Part shown: one piece after another, positions 1 to 63,548 of the stretch
Position numbering within the stretch: position 1 is the first letter of the stretch
Layout of the letters: the number at the start of each line of letters is the position of its first letter
Assembly (NCBI GenBank): GCA_030142905.1
Contig: JASJOG010000003.1
Span: forward strand, 679,001-743,000
Origin: Heliopora coerulea
Lineage: Eukaryota; Cnidaria; Anthozoa; Scleralcyonacea; Helioporidae
Reading direction: 5' to 3'
Length of the DNA stretch: 64,000 bases
Position numbers and translations under genes: made by a program
Notes under the pieces: generated by a model
Told to the model about the DNA's origin: nothing
Databases searched by the model: none
Seen by the model: only the letters and a program-made list of their open reading frames with translations

Positions 1-47
1 CACAATACTTCACTACAGAAGATATGAAATGTCTCACTTCATGCCAT

Positions 48-1850
48 ACGAATGTTTGAAGGGTCATTCGAGGGTGTAAAGTGTCCTCACTTTTTTGGAG
101 CCTTTCCCATACTCTTCGCTCGGCCAAAGTCATCGCAGTCAGTAAACCGCAGCTAGCTCAACAAGGATTTAATCTACGAAGTGCAGTGTTGGCTCAGTAA
201 AACGGCTATATCTTGAAAAGTATTTAACCGATTTTCATTCTACGAAGACTGGTTGAAGAGAAAAGGTAAGTGATAATATTTCTGGTAACTATAAGTTATA
301 AAAAGATTCCCAACTGTTAAATTTAGATGTATAGTACAGTGAACTCCCTCTAAGACGAACACACTCGGGACACACTCTTACTGTCCGTCTTAGAAAGGTG
401 TCCGTCTTAGAGAAAGATGAAGCAATCCAACACCGCATTTCAGGATTAAAGCGATTAAGCCTCGATCACTCAGCGTCAGTCTTTCTGCCGCGAGAGAACG
501 ATCCTGACTTTTCCAGTGAAAGGCCTTCAATGTAAGTCAGGTATTTAACCACTCGATTTAGAATTTGTTAATTTTTGGGACAGAATCCATCTTCGTTATT
601 GTGACATATTAAAATTTCGATACCCGAATCTGTTGATCAGGCCATTATCTGTCCGCTCTGAGAGGTATTTTGAACGTTTTCCACTTGACCAGTTTTCGTT
701 GTCCGTCTTATAGAGAGTTCAATTATGGTAAAATAATGTATAAACAGCCGGGACCAAACGTGGTGTCCGTCTTAGGGAGGTGTCCTTCTTAGGGAGGTGT
801 CCGTCTTAGAGAGGTGTCCGTTAAGAGAGAGTTCAGTGTATTAATTATACGTATTTAGACGTATTAGTTTCCACAGCAAGGAACAATAATGAACGTTATA
901 AACAAGTCAACCCATAGTTTTAAGTCTAAAGCAAATCGAATTTATTTCATACGTTACATAAGAAATGCCTGTTGCTGCATAGCTGTGACCGTACCAGGGT
1001 AATGTGTGACTGTATGATCGTTATTCGTTGTGACATTAATTTCTCTCAAAGACGCTTAATCATACCTAATTTTAGTGTGCAGTGATAACCAATTTGCGCA
1101 GTGATAAAAGTAAAATGTGAAGTGATAAAATGTAAAATGTGCAGTGATAATATTTGTTTTGTCAGTTTTGATAGGCAGGATTATGAAACTGTGCTGTCAT
1201 AGATAGTCGTAGAATGTAGTAACAGTATGTACTGTATCTTGGTTTTGGCATTTTTGAATATCAAGTGTAATCTATTTTAAATTCAGTGGTTACACATGTT
1301 ATCATGAAGGGGTGGTCAGAAATTTTCAATGGTGTGCTTCTGCCTGGCTAAACTTTTCGCAAAAATGTGCAGTGATAAAAAAATTCTTAAAATTAGGTAT
1401 GCGCTTAATATTACTTCACGAGCTTGATTGTTGATTACTGAACCTTATACAACCTTAGATTAATCTGACAGAAAAATAATTCATCAGAGAAGGAAAAGAA
1501 ACTATGTTGATTGTGTGGGCCGTACGAATGGCTTACTCGTATAGGAGATATACGTCTAAATTTAACAGTTGGGAATCTTTTTATAACTTATAGTTACCAG
1601 AAATATTATCACTTACCTTTCCTCTTCAACCAGTCTTCGTAAAACGAAAACCGGTCAAATACTTTTCAAGATATAGCCATTTTCCTGAGCGAACACCGCA
1701 TTTCGTAGATTAAATTCTTGTTGTGCTGGCTGGGTTTAATGGCTGCGAGGGTTTTGGCCCAGCAAAGGGTCTGGGGACGGTTCCGAAAAAGTGTGGACAA
1801 AAACTTCAGAAGTTCCGACGCGAGTGGCCCTTCTGGTTATTTCTTGCCAC
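48..1850. repeat. Long inverted repeat (arms about 250-290 bp)
   Basis: The left arm (about 48-333) and the right arm (about 1549-1850) are reverse complements. The inner parts, 162-333 and 1549-1725, match with few differences. Similarity then continues outward at lower identity through 121-150 against about 1735-1765. Both arms contain a GGTAAGTG string that resembles a splice donor. The arms enclose about 1.2 kb, including a separate TA-flanked MITE. It could be a non-autonomous long-TIR transposon or an inverted duplication of a host segment. No transposase reading frame is visible, and the left end may run past the window start. Confidence 0.7.
337..838. mobile_element. TA-flanked MITE with GTCCGTCTTAG subrepeats
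   Basis: The ends read CAGTGAACTC at 337 and GAGTTCAGTG ending at 838, imperfect inverted repeats flanked by TA at 335-336 and 839-840. Subterminal copies of a GTCCGTCTTAG-GGAGGT unit occur at both ends. The TA duplication suggests the Tc1/mariner/pogo group. A relative lies at 47382-47993. The element has no coding capacity and sits inside the larger inverted repeat, so it probably inserted later. Confidence 0.65.
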
Positions 1851-2714
1851 TGACCAACTGTGGATCAATAAAATTCGAACAAATCAAATTATCAACAAAG
1901 AGAATATGAGTTCTTTTCTTTTTTCTTACTTTCCATATGACCAAGCAACTCTTTTTCATGTTCACAATTTTTCGTTTGACCAACTTTTTTGTCAATTTGA
2001 CCAACTATTTGGGAATTTAAATTATTGGGGGGGGGGGGGTCACAGCCCCCTCCATCCCCCAATTGCCACGTCCCTGCTTGAAGCCTCCGTTTTCGGTACT
2101 TATCCTATACCTTAAAAAACGTCGTCCAACATCTTTTTTTTTGTCCTCGTTAATATCACGATAATAAACGTTTTATTCGTTTTGCCAATTATCGTCAAAC
2201 ATTGCCCAACGTTGTTTCACAAAACATTTAAAAAATTTTTTTTAAAACAATTAATTGTTCTGACACAACTTAAGAAGAAGAGAAATTCCGAAGACAAAAA
2301 CCATGGCAAAAAATCGTGAATTTTCCAAAAGAAAACCTCCTCCCAACCATGCACAAAACACCCTCAATACAGTTTAATGAAAATTTCAGAGGAATTGAAG
2401 TTAATGTCGTAAATATAGAAACAGTTTGAGAATCAAAACTCGGATGGAATAAAAAATTTGAGGAATTTCTTTGGTAACAGTGACGTTCCAAATGGCTCCT
2501 AATTACTGTTCAATCTGACTTAATTCCACAAAGAGTTGCCGAAAATGTGACAAACTTCGAATTAGGGCCCCCGTTTAAAGCATTACACATTATGATTGGC
2601 AGACTTGGATATCGACAATGATTCTCCTGACGTTGTTGAGTGTCTATATAAAGGTTCTGACATAGACAGTGACGTCGAATAAGATAATTACTTAGGAGTT
2701 AAATTGCTTTAATC
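1851..2714. other. Upstream non-coding sequence
   Basis: No gene is recognisable. A G-run near 2029-2040 is followed by a C-rich stretch ending in GCCACGTCCCTG near 2075, which resembles one end of a hAT-like MITE; I found no partner end. The rest is AT-rich unique-looking sequence with only short random reading frames. Confidence 0.4.
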
Positions 2715-2830
2715 CTCCTGACTTTTCATTAACCTTTTCATGCATGCATTGTTTTTTTGTTTTTTGCTTAGTTCTTTTAATAGTTGAATTAGTTCTATTG
2801 TTGTAGCTTGTTGTTTAATGACAATGGTAA
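2715..2830. repeat. Diverged MITE copy, AACCTTTTCATGCATG family
   Basis: The segment from ACCTTTTCATGCATGC through a T-rich tract to AGTTCTATTGTTGTAG matches the reverse complement of the better-bounded element at 27898-28031. No autonomous source is visible in the window. Confidence 0.5.
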
Positions 2831-3903
2831 GTATAAAAGATCTAAATACCGTTAATTTTGTCAATGTCATTTCTGTTTGTAAATTTTCAATAAGATTAAA
2901 TATTTTCATTGGATTATTGTAGTTTATTTACCATCCACGGATAGTAACACAGTTGATTTGAAGCGCACATTAGTACACACTTGTGTATTATTGTGTTCAA
3001 GATAGAAAGGTGGAAAGATGTTAAAGATGGAAAGTGTGTAGCATTAAAATCATTCACGGCCGTACATAGGGAGGGGGGGACAGCATGAGCAACTGTCTCC
3101 CCGAGAAATACAAATTTTTAATATTTATTATTAATTTTAAGTATTGATTACTGCCGGTATTCACAGAAAACTGTCCTACCACCACACACACCCAGCAAAA
3201 AACCCTACGTTCGGTCTTGTCATTGCAATGAAGTGTTTTATATGCCCTCATTTAATTTAAACCAACCTGTTTTTTTTTAAACTTCATACTGAACATATTA
3301 AACGTTTAAACACTCATCGGCATTCGCTGGTTATTTTTGTAAAATTAATGATAATAATAATAATAAAAAATAAAACCAAAAAAAAAAATTCCTATTTTTA
3401 TTCAACAAGTTGGCGATTTTTAGCCTCATTTCAGGATTTGCTCTGAAACTAATTTCCCGAAAAATTTATTTCTAGACACGTCATTGATAACAGTATTTGC
3501 CTAAATATGTGCATCATTAAAAATTTCTTAAAATAGGTCATGGGTAGTACTGTAGATAGACGAATAGCCCGTGGCATTCACAGATTTGTCGTATAACGTG
3601 ACATTGAATATCATGTAAATATATTACATGTATCCCCTTTCTATTAACTATGATTACATCAAATATTGTATCAGTGATACGATATTTGATATAGTATCAG
3701 GTTCTGGGCTGGCCGAACTGTGAATACCCTTTTTCCGAGCTAAAACGAATGTCCGACGACTAAGAACGGGTATACTCGACCAAAGTGTTACCAAGTCGAG
3801 AAGGGTAAAAGCAATGAATACATGTAGTTCAAAAGTAAACACTGCTTGTAAAATATTTTACATTGGTTTGTTGGACTTCTGATTTTTGAACCACATATTT
3901 TGA
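2831..3903. other. Presumed RECQL5 5' flank and 5' UTR region
   Basis: This 1.1-kb stretch precedes the first coding exon. I see no TATA box, CpG-rich block or second gene. A transcription start and perhaps a non-coding first exon should lie here or further upstream, but the sequence does not show where. Confidence 0.35.
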
Positions 3904-53326
<49,423 letters not shown>

Positions 53327-53740
53327 GGAATGTGGTATGCCCCCCATGACTCCTTGAGGTCTCTTTGATCTTAACAGGAGAAATGGTCTGCGAAGAGAAC
53401 GAAGTTGCCTTGTTGTAAGCTGGGTTGCGTAGAGAATTTTGCTGAATGAAGTAAATACCGAAAACTGTGTTGCCACTAATGCCACGTATAATGAATTTTG
53501 AGGTGGTTTAAAAATATTTGAAGTTATATTTAACTGTATTTCACTCTATGCTTCATTCTCCTTTCGTCTTTCTTTCTCCTTTCTTCATTCTCCTTTTGTC
53601 TCCCTCAAATAAATAATTTCAATGCTCCCAGCTGTTGGAGGGTGATACGCTGGAGTGTTCTACTTAAAAAGAGGATATAATGTGTTTGTGACAAGTGGAA
53701 AATGACTTGAAAACTAATAAAAATATAAATTGAATGCACG
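53327..53740 (+). other. RECQL5 3' UTR candidate with poly(A) signals
   Basis: AATAAA occurs at 53608-53613 and 53716-53721, 280 and 390 nt after the stop, behind a pyrimidine-rich tract. Either could end the transcript. Confidence 0.55.
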
Positions 53741-54479
53741 TTGCATGTAAATGAGTTAGTTACGTGACATCTTTACTGTTCTAATGGGAGTAGTAACTCT
53801 AAAACTACACGACATTCAACTATAAAGGTGGCGGCGGAACCGCACATATTTCAAATCCTCAAAGAAAAAATAATCGCACTGGTATATTTGAAGCACTACT
53901 TTGGTCACAGCAGAAAAGTCGTGTTTTGGATTTGTTGCTTAACGTGCTTCTGTAATTATTCTGTCTCGCAGTAATACGAGGTAAACTATTTAACGTATAT
54001 TAACGAGGTAAATTATTTCAACGTATATTTATTGAAGAGTATGTATATAAAAAAGATTGTAATTTAAGAAAGATTGACCTTAACGGTCTTTTTTCGTATG
54101 GGACTCCATCGAAAGATCATTTCATTTGGAAACTGGATCAGCCCTTAATATGAATTAACACTTACCCCATTTCAGTTGACTTTCTCAGTTAAAAAATGAC
54201 TAGTTTGGCTTTGAGATGCAAGATTTTCTCTGACACTTCATTTTGGACATCAGAACGTTGTTTCTTGAACTGATTTAGTTTTCCGATCGAATTGAAATTT
54301 CGAAGTTACCTAATGTAGACGGGCTTTATCGTTGCGTTCCAGAAATATTAAAGAATTACTTCACGTTTCCAATTGTGTGCTGGAGTTGTGTACCATGTGA
54401 TTCAAAGTTTTACAACATTTCGACCTAAAACGACGAAAATGGGGTGAAGGTGTATGATCCGTATAAAGATTCGTTTAAA
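53741..54479. other. Intergenic sequence
   Basis: AT-rich, no feature supported. Confidence 0.5.
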
Positions 54480-57240
54480 TGCTGACTGAGAACGGAGGCT
54501 TTATGTCAGCCTTTACGTCTGTCAAAGTCTACAGTTGCTCTCACCTATCGCTTCGAGTAGCTCTTTCCCTTCGTGCTCTCCCAACTTCACGCGTGCATCC
54601 ATACCTCAATGGAGCACGCCAGATTATGAGCCAGTTGTTTATTTGCATCCAAATTTTGGATGTTAACCTAGAAATCTGTAAAACAGGCTCTACAAACGCC
54701 TTGCAAACGGGGAGCCTGCTCACAGGTTACCAGCTTCATGGAATGGTCAAGACAAGAGACGGGAAAAAATGGGCCGAAAAATTGGATACTACCTTAACAT
54801 GTACGATGCTTCGCATCAGAAAGTTATAAAGACCACCAGGCTGTATTTCGTACAGATGGGTGGGCGAGGGTTTGAGGCTTTGGAGCACTTAGTTTGTCAG
54901 GCAGAACTAGGACTGCAAAACTATGGAACGGAGAGCCATGAAAGGGATGTTATCAGCAGTATTCAGTTCTGGAGATCAACACTTCCAGCTGAGCATAAAT
55001 GAGTTTAGGAAATGAAGAAGGGGACTAAGGAAATAAAAGGAGAACAACTACATGGACTATTTCCTCTTTTTTTGGCTGCACAGGGCCTGTCGTTAAGCCT
55101 TACCCGGGAGGATGCCTCTCCTGAACGAGGGGCATCGTTTGACGTGAGCCAGGGTGAAATAATGGATGACTGATCCTTCCAGGAAAGAGTTAATAAACAA
55201 CGCCGCTGAAGTAAAGCTGAACAAATTCTAACATAACCCTCAGCAGTATGAGTGAGTAAAAAGAAAGAAAATTTATCCATCTACTCTGCCAGTGCTCTAA
55301 ATACCCCCAGGAGAGTACAAGCAGAGGCCTGAAGGTGCCATTCATTGGGACCTTTGTAATGACTGAATTTCAGCGTAAGGAAAAATGGTATGAACATGTC
55401 CCACAGACAATGATGGAAAACGAAAATGTCAAAACCATGTGTGGTTTTAAAGCACACAGGTAAAAAGTGCGAAACGTACGAACAGATTTGGTAGTTGTCA
55501 GCAAAAGGATGTTGCCTGCCCAAGAATCGGCAGATAGTGAACGAACTCGATACGATAAACAAGTATCTTGACGTAGCTGTGGAGATTGAAGCCTTCTGAA
55601 GGTTGAAAATGATGGAAGTTATCCCCAATGGCGTCTCATGAATTATTTCAGAAAATCTGGAGAAATACATGTACAACGTCAATGTTCCCAGGGAATACGC
55701 TGTACGAAAAACAGTTATACTAGGTTCAGTAAGAATCCTCAAAAGTGCCCTGAAATTCTGAAGTAACCTTTTGCTACGTGATAAATGGGACTAAACGACA
55801 AATTGCATCAGTACAGTGAAATACTGAAATAACTACAATAACAATTACGACAATAAGCATTGCAGTGTAAACAGCACAACATAATAATCATAATTTCGCT
55901 ATACCCCAATATGTTAGAGTAGAAATAAGAAAAAAAAGATGGAGAAGTACCAGAACTTAGCAACAGAAATGAGAAAGACCTGGCGAATTAAAGTTGGTCA
56001 ATCCAGAAGAAACAGCAGTTGGCACAATACCAAAAGCACTGAAATTTAACTTCTAAGAAATTGGAGTGGATATTGACATATTGACATAGACATACTACAG
56101 AGGGGCATTCTCCTTGTTACCGTAAGAATTTTGAGGAAGGTCCTTGAGTCCTGAGGTCAATGGCTGTGACTTGGCCTCATGGAGATACCCGACAACAAAT
56201 CACATTTTTTGTACATAAACAAAATAATGATAATCATAATATTCAGTGGTACACTGGAAATTATGCAAGAAGGTAGTTATTCCCTGTGAGGAATCATGGT
56301 ATAAGCATGTACACACTTGAGAAAGTGATTGAAACTGATGAAGTCAAGTTATTATGGGACTTTCCTATACAAACAGACAACAACCTGGATCATAATAGAC
56401 CAGATATAGTTGTAGTGAATAAAGCTAGGCGGTCATATTTATTGATAGGCATTGCTTGTCCCTTCGACACAAAGAGGAGAAGAAAGAGAAGATTGATGTC
56501 AATCAAGATTTGTGGCGAGAACTAAAACGATTGTGGAATCTTAGAGAAGTGAAGATTATACCGGTGATAATTGGAGCCCTGGGAACAACTGGAAGGAATC
56601 ATAGACGATGGCTGGAACAAATTGATATCAGAGAGCTTAAACAATAGGCGTTCTTGAATTACGAACGACTTTTCCGTTCACTAGAATTTTTCATTCAAAA
56701 CAAAGAAAATGAATAATTTGGAATCGCACAGGCTTCGTGGAATTTTAAAACACTGTTTTCGTTCTGTAGAAACGTCACGGACAACTTTTCCACGTTGTAA
56801 ATACGAAGTCTACTCCTGCAACGTTAGCATCTGTCAGTTTAGTTCACGACTGACTCGGATTTTTAAGTTATTCATCATCTTTGCTCGCATAAAAAAATTC
56901 TATTCAAAGAACACACGGCCCAAATATCAAAAACATCAGTTCATCAAATTTTCTGGTTGACGTCCGTAACTCAAGAAAGTCGATTGCTTAAGGTGGGTTT
57001 CCACTTTGTACTAAATGTCCCACACGCGACTTTTTCCTTCTGTCTTAGGAGCTCTCGAATGGAACCAAGCAGAAATCTATTCAACTTTAAGAATGCAGCT
57101 GTCGCCCTCGCGACATTTTGCACCAAGAGGAAATCAACTCTTAAGGTCTCCCATTAACTGTGATACACACCTCTTGCAGAAAGTAACTTTTTTAGGAACG
57201 GCGAGAATCACTCGAAAAGTTTTGGACATGTCTTGATGTC
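54480..57240 (+). mobile_element. Decayed non-LTR retrotransposon C-terminal region
   Basis: Plus-strand fragments in broken frames: GGRGFEALEHLV (about 54865), KWYEHVPQTMMENENVK (about 55384), VIETDEVKLLWDFPIQTDNN and NRPDIVVVNK...IACPFDT (56319-56470), then after a frameshift LWNLREVKIIPVIIGALGTT and HRRWLEQIDI, finally LLQKVTFLGTARITRKVLD (57170-57230). The RPD...LIxIACP pattern suggests a PD-(D/E)XK-type endonuclease, as in proteins usually annotated as R2-type retroelements. Clade is uncertain. About 530 bp between 56635 and 57160 interrupt the protein. Confidence 0.65.
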
Positions 57241-60200
57241 TGATTTGTACTAAGATCATTCATTAGCGGAAATTTATGTGCACTACGAGGATAAGGCAAT
57301 AATAGCAACGCGTTTTTAGCATAAACTTGGTCAATTTGTAATAAAAAGGGGATTTTCATTGGCTTTCGCTACATGTTATTTACGATCAGCAGATGAAATT
57401 CGCGATTTTCATTAAGCCAATGAAATTCGCGGATTTTCAATATAAATGACAATTTACACTTAATAATTATAATAGTCAAAGTTGTAGGTTCTTGAACAAC
57501 TGCAAAGCAAGTTATAACTCCTTTATTATGTTATTTCAGTATTTCGCTAGGCAACTACAAGGAACATTTCATCTGACTAGTAACTTTTTCAGTATCATAG
57601 TGTGAATTTTCAAAATATATGGTATTTTTGTGATTTTGGCTGGTGCTGCAAACAGCAGGACAACCATGCTAGACCCAAACGTAAATTGATTATTCTATCC
57701 GCCGAAGACCACTAATTGGTAGACGACTCAATATTTGGCCTATATAATTTAAGTTCTGTTGTTCCACGAATGGACAAGCGCTGTTTACCAGCTGGGACTT
57801 GTTAGTCGGACTTTCTACAACCTGCCCCTGAATTTGGAAAATGGTCGTCTAGAGTCTGCAAAATTTCAAATTCGTACTGGTAAAGCATGCCTCAACCTCT
57901 TTTTAGCACCCCGCTCCAGTTCCATAGTTGTTCTCCGAATTACTTCTGTTGTAAATTATGTATATGCAGTTTAATGATAGCTGACTGTTAGAAAATGGCG
58001 AAGAGATACAAGTTTCGGAAATTTTGGATGCACATCTTTTGAGAGATGTACGCTTTGGCCCCACTAGACAGACAAAAGATTGTGAACGATGAATTATTTG
58101 CACAGCTTGGCTAAACAATAGATCAGTTAAAGATTTTAGTCAATTTAGGACGAGTACACAATTTAACTTCACAAATTTAAGCTGATTCAGTAAAGTATGA
58201 TGAGTGGTATATATAAATTTCTTGATGTCACCCTTGGCCTTGAAGGCTTTATACATTTTCGTACCTTCGACAAACTATAACTGAACAAACTTCAAACTTC
58301 GAAAACGTCATATCTCCAAGACAAACGAAAATTTAAGTCTCCCAAAACGTGTCTGTAGTCTTAGTTTGATGACTTTCACTGTAAATTTTTGTATCTTAAA
58401 TTTCGCAAACCTCTGATTCAGTCTTGCTGGGAAGAAATAAATTCTAAAATGCTATCGAAAAATGCATCTTGTTTGTAGTTGAGCCTCATCGCTTTGGCAT
58501 AAAACGTCTCGCACATATTGTATAACTATAAGGCGTTGGGTAGTCGCTGATGCCGTTGAAGAACTTTGAAGTTTCCTGGTACCAAATCCCTCATACCAAT
58601 ATTTTATATTCGTTGCAGAGTACCCAAACTGCTAAGTCTATCATCCGTTCAACAGTCTATTCCGTCACGTTACATTCTGTTTCCATACTTGCTTCTTGCT
58701 CCTTAAAATCCGTTACTGCAGCCTGCGTAAAACAGTCAAAACATTAACAACATTAAATTCTCTACATAACATGTCCGGAAGTTTGAGGATTCGAGGACGT
58801 TAGGATAGTATGTTCAACTTGGTAATTTTAAGGTTGTAAGGTTCTTGGTCTTTATAGATACGCTATATAGAGCAATTTTTTTTCTTGGAGACAATGAATA
58901 ATAAAAATCAGAGCAACTGGACCGGCCAGTCTAGCAGTCAAAGAGTGAATACGTTTATTTTTACAGTCTAGAAAACATCTTTGCACGAACACTTTTGGAA
59001 AAACGCTGCTTCCACTTTGTTTCTCAATTTTACCACACGCGAAATATAAGATGCGGAAGCAAACCTTCCTTCCGATAAAGAAGTAATGTTTTGGAAGAAG
59101 TTCAGAAATTTAAGCTTCTCGCTTCCAAAGCCCCATCCACACAACACAATTGTGGCGTCCAAGCCTTTGCCTTGGCGTAATGATACGTCTATCGCATCCG
59201 ACTGTTCCTCCTCATGTACGCGATTCATTGACAAGAATCTACAAGACGTATTTCGACATTTGTGAGTGTACTACAGTATCTCAGCCAGGAAGTAACAATC
59301 TAAGCACGCAGGTCAGCCTTGACCCTATGTTTCGCTTGTCAAGACAAGGAAACACTGCTGCCCACAAGGTTTCCTCAACAATTACACAATGTTTCCCAGT
59401 TTTGCCAAACAAGGTCAAGGTTCCTGCAAACAAATGTATTATTGGTAAATCGTGGCTTAAGCGCTTTATCTTATTTCGTGGCACAGTTTGATATAACGTG
59501 CTACGTCGGGAAGACGAAAGGCAGGAAGTTGTTCAACCACTATGCCCAGCCTTTACAAACTTCTTCGCCGTAATGTCCTACTATCGCAGGCTTTCATATG
59601 AAGCATTTTATTGAAAACAAATATTAGTAAATGTGCCACGGGAATAATCCAAGAGACAATGGATGCTTTTCGACGCATTTGTCCCAATTTAAGATTTGAA
59701 ACTAAACAGCAATAACTAAGTAATTGTCATTAATATTAATTTAAGTTGTGTTCTCCAAACGATTTCAGGCAGAGTGCTTAAAATACCTGTAAAGTATTGT
59801 TCCCCAACTTCATTTAACAAATTTTATCATGTAATTTCAAAAGAAAATATAAAATAAAAATTTGAATCAAAATTTTAAGGTACTGACGGGTGATTTTGTA
59901 GTCACATCAAGATTACGAGCGTTTCGTCTCGTGTGCTTCAAATTTTAAGAGGTTGGAAAAAATTTCTGGGGCACTACATCAAAGTTTTAACAGCGTGCAA
60001 GTTAGTGAGTTGTAATGACTGTTTGAAGTTCTCTTAACTATTGAACCAGGTCGACATCGGTGAAGCTACGTTTCGGAAGTCGCTACTTCCATATTCTGGC
60101 GTGGTGAAACCAGAGCACCTGAAGATGGAAGCAGGAGTTTTCGAATTGACAGGTCACGAAAATCAGCCTTTAATAGAAAGAATAAGAGTTGAATAGAAAC

Positions 60201-62947
60201 CTCACACAGCCATTAGTAACACGCAACCGACAGGTAAACCCACCATTTGCCTTAAAATTGTAATCGCTTATTCTCAAATACAATAAAAGACGACTTTTTC
60301 TTCAGAATAACAGCACTTGATCGGCGTAAACTGATTAGGGAAAACAATAATTAAATGGTCAATAGTGGACATTTAAGTGTGATATACCTGTATCACCAGC
60401 CCGAAGAGGTAAGTGGAAAATAAAATGATTCAATCTGTGAATAGAACTTAACAGATAATCAACAGTTTCTACCTGGAACGTTTTCAAAATATGTTCACAA
60501 AGGTCAGACAAGTCGGTGAGACCTTTCCTCAACGCGTCAACAGCAAGTACACCTATACCAGAACACCAAGTAGAAATACAGAATGAAATAGGAACTAAAA
60601 ATTAATTCCGTGCACAGGTTCAAAGCTTTTAACTAGAACGTTCAGCTTTAGATTTTACAATATTTTACGCGAAATCATTTCAATCTTTTTGATGTGAAGG
60701 TTTGAATTTGAGGTGATTGTTCAGATTTTCGCGTGTACTTTAGCGTATGGAAAGGAACTTCCTTCGTGCATAGAAATTCATGAACTGGTCAAAGATGGAG
60801 ATGCGATTGCCAATTTGGGTGATTTTGATCTGAGTAATTTTGGATAATCTAGAAGCATGCTCAATTAGAAAACTTTTAAATTTTAAAGTTTCCTGACGCC
60901 CATTTTCACCATTTCGATGATAAAAATGTAATTTTCCCTTAACAGTCTATGGAAAACAAAATGTCAAATATTTAGCATTTTTCAATGTCAAAGGAACTTA
61001 CAATGCATGTTGAAATTAATAAAGCCAGATTTTTCGAATTGCTTATCAAAATATTTCCTCCCCTTTTCTTAATGTTTCTGGTTTTATATTTTCTGACAAA
61101 ATTTTGGAATTTATGCTCTCTACATGGCCATTTTCAGCATTTTGGTAATAAAAATGTGATCATTATTTACACTTACAATTCCTATAACTACTGAAACCCT
61201 CCCAAACACATGTATTCCAAAACTTTAGGTCATATTTTTGAAAAATCATTATTCAAATTTAAATTCAGCAAAAAAGTAGACATTCCTCAATTAACAATAA
61301 ACTTATATGTAAGTAATATCATTGATATGAATGAGCAAAGCCTGCACTACAGTATAACAGTCATTAGATTTTCTGTCCAAATGCCAGAGGATCTGGAGGA
61401 GGGGAGAGGGGTATATGCCCCTGGGGGCACCTTCAGGGTGCATCAAAAATGGCTCCTTTTGACTGCTTCAAAGTTTAAGCTGAGAAGTTGGAAATGAGTC
61501 AAGGTCTGCAAAATGCACAAGAGATATTGTAAATAGTAATGTCCATGGCTGGGAAGAGCAGGGGCATCTGCTGATCTTTCCTAATTGCTTCCAAGCTCTA
61601 TCTTCACAAGTGCAGACTTTATGAGCATTAGTGCTTTATTGCTCCTTTATTATTGATTTACATGGGTATATCCCTATATCCCATTTGCTACAGCCATAGT
61701 AAAATAGTCCAACAAAGATATGAGTGATCCTCCCCATTCCAAAATTGGCTGAGATTAGTACTGCCATTTTATGATTGTTGCCAAAGCCTATTTAGCTTTC
61801 CATGTTTTTTAACAAAACAGGCATTTTCTGCTGTAAAACAGTGCACTTGCACAGACATACATTGTATCTTAAAAGGGTACTTTTTGGGTTTTTTTAAAGT
61901 AAGAAAGCATATCCTATAGCATCCCCTGGTTCCTATACATACAAAATTAAATTTACAATAAAATATATGAACTAACCATTTGTTTGTATTCTCATGTTAA
62001 TTTTATGTTCTGAAGGATGGGGAATACTGTATCCACAAAAACTAACATCAGGACTACACAGAAAATTAAAATAACAACATGTTTCAGCTTTAGATTATGA
62101 AAGATAGTCTAATCTGACAGTATGTTCTTTGATTAACTGAATTAAATAAGAAACAGTAAAATCGTAGCAAGAATGAACTATTTGATACCAATCCAATTAA
62201 GAAATCCAGAAATACTGCACTTTCCATAGCCTGGTTTCAACTTGGCAATTATATATCTTACAGTGAAAAGATAGACTAGTAAGCCAATTTCATGGCTTTA
62301 AATCCCAATTGTAGGTAATAACCAAATTTCCTTAGCTTACATCTCAAGGTTTGTCATCATTCTTGAGTGAAGAACAGGGACGATAACCACAATGCAAGTG
62401 ATTAAGGATAATATTTAAAATAATTATGGTCACTGACTGAGCATTTTCAAGGTAGATTTTTTTGTCCTTTTAGCAAATGTGAATTGCCCTTGTAGCATAA
62501 TTACTGGAAAATTGCAATCATCATGATACCATACATATTAGTGCAGACAGCCAAGAAGCTGAACTTCTGGTTTGTGACTGGTCCAGCATACAGTAAATTA
62601 TATTGTTACTGTATCACTGACAACATATATTACTAATCCATTAAAAATGCTTTATTTGTCCAGTAGCAGAAAAAGATTGCATTTACTGGGGGCTTGCCAT
62701 TACTGTTAGTGGGAAATTCACCTTCTATGCAAAATTTTACAGTGGGACATATTTTAATTTCCTCATGAATACTCTTTTTCATTGATTCTTTGAGCTTTTT
62801 GGGGATTAAGGTTGGCATTAAAGTTAGAGTTTTTTTCTCATGAATTTTTTTCTGTTAATATTTAGGTTAAAAAGGATCTAGCACAGCAAAGGTAATTCCT
62901 GGGGGTTTCTATATAAATTACTACAAAGAAGTTACAAAAGTAATAAA
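57241..62947. other. Downstream intergenic sequence without recognisable genes
   Basis: Short frames occur on both strands but none has a family signature or splice-supported extension. Two CCATTTTCA-x-CATTT-x-G-x-TAATAAAAATG-like segments at about 60900 and 61128 are similar and may be diverged repeat units. An exon of an unknown gene cannot be excluded. Confidence 0.45.
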
Positions 62948-62998
62948 TTGATCAAAAATTTATCCAAAAATTTATCCAAAAATTTATCCAAAAATTTG
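62948..62998. repeat. 12-bp tandem repeat
   Basis: AAAAATTTATCC repeats about four times in a row. Confidence 0.85.
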
Positions 62999-63548
62999 CA
63001 GTTAAGGCAAACTTGATGTGTTATGGAAGGGGGAACCAGGAGGCTTTGATCCCCTTGTAGGTGTTTCAGATCAGCTATTCAGTACATCCTTGTTTAATTC
63101 ATTTTGATATACTTGAGAAGTAAGAAGAGAAACTATATGAAAAATACCTTCACATGCTTATCAGCCTAACAACCCATGAGAGCAAAATCTGTTCTATAAC
63201 AATGTTCATTAAGTTAGTAATGCTCCAAAAATGATTAACGGTCAAAATGTCCTGTACTCCCCATTCTGCCACTAAGAGAAAATAAATCCTGCAGTTAAGC
63301 CCAACCCAAAAAGTCCCTGGGACAAACATTAGATTGGTGGGTAGAGCACCAATTTTGTGGGCTATTTTGTATTTACTGTACAGCACAGTTCACTTACTTC
63401 TTAGCAATCATATAACGAAGAGCATTTCCTAAAGTGTGATCTTCTTCATGCAGCACAAATGTAACACATGTTTCATCCTGCTCAGCACCTGATGTTGGAA
63501 TCTTTCAATAATTTGAAAATGTTAAAGAAACGAATCAAACAGGATCAA

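Noticed and set aside
58968..59573. Overlapping frames on both strands near 59.2 kb as a possible gene
   Set aside because: No recognisable domain, several stops between frames and no clear splice sites; at best an old remnant.
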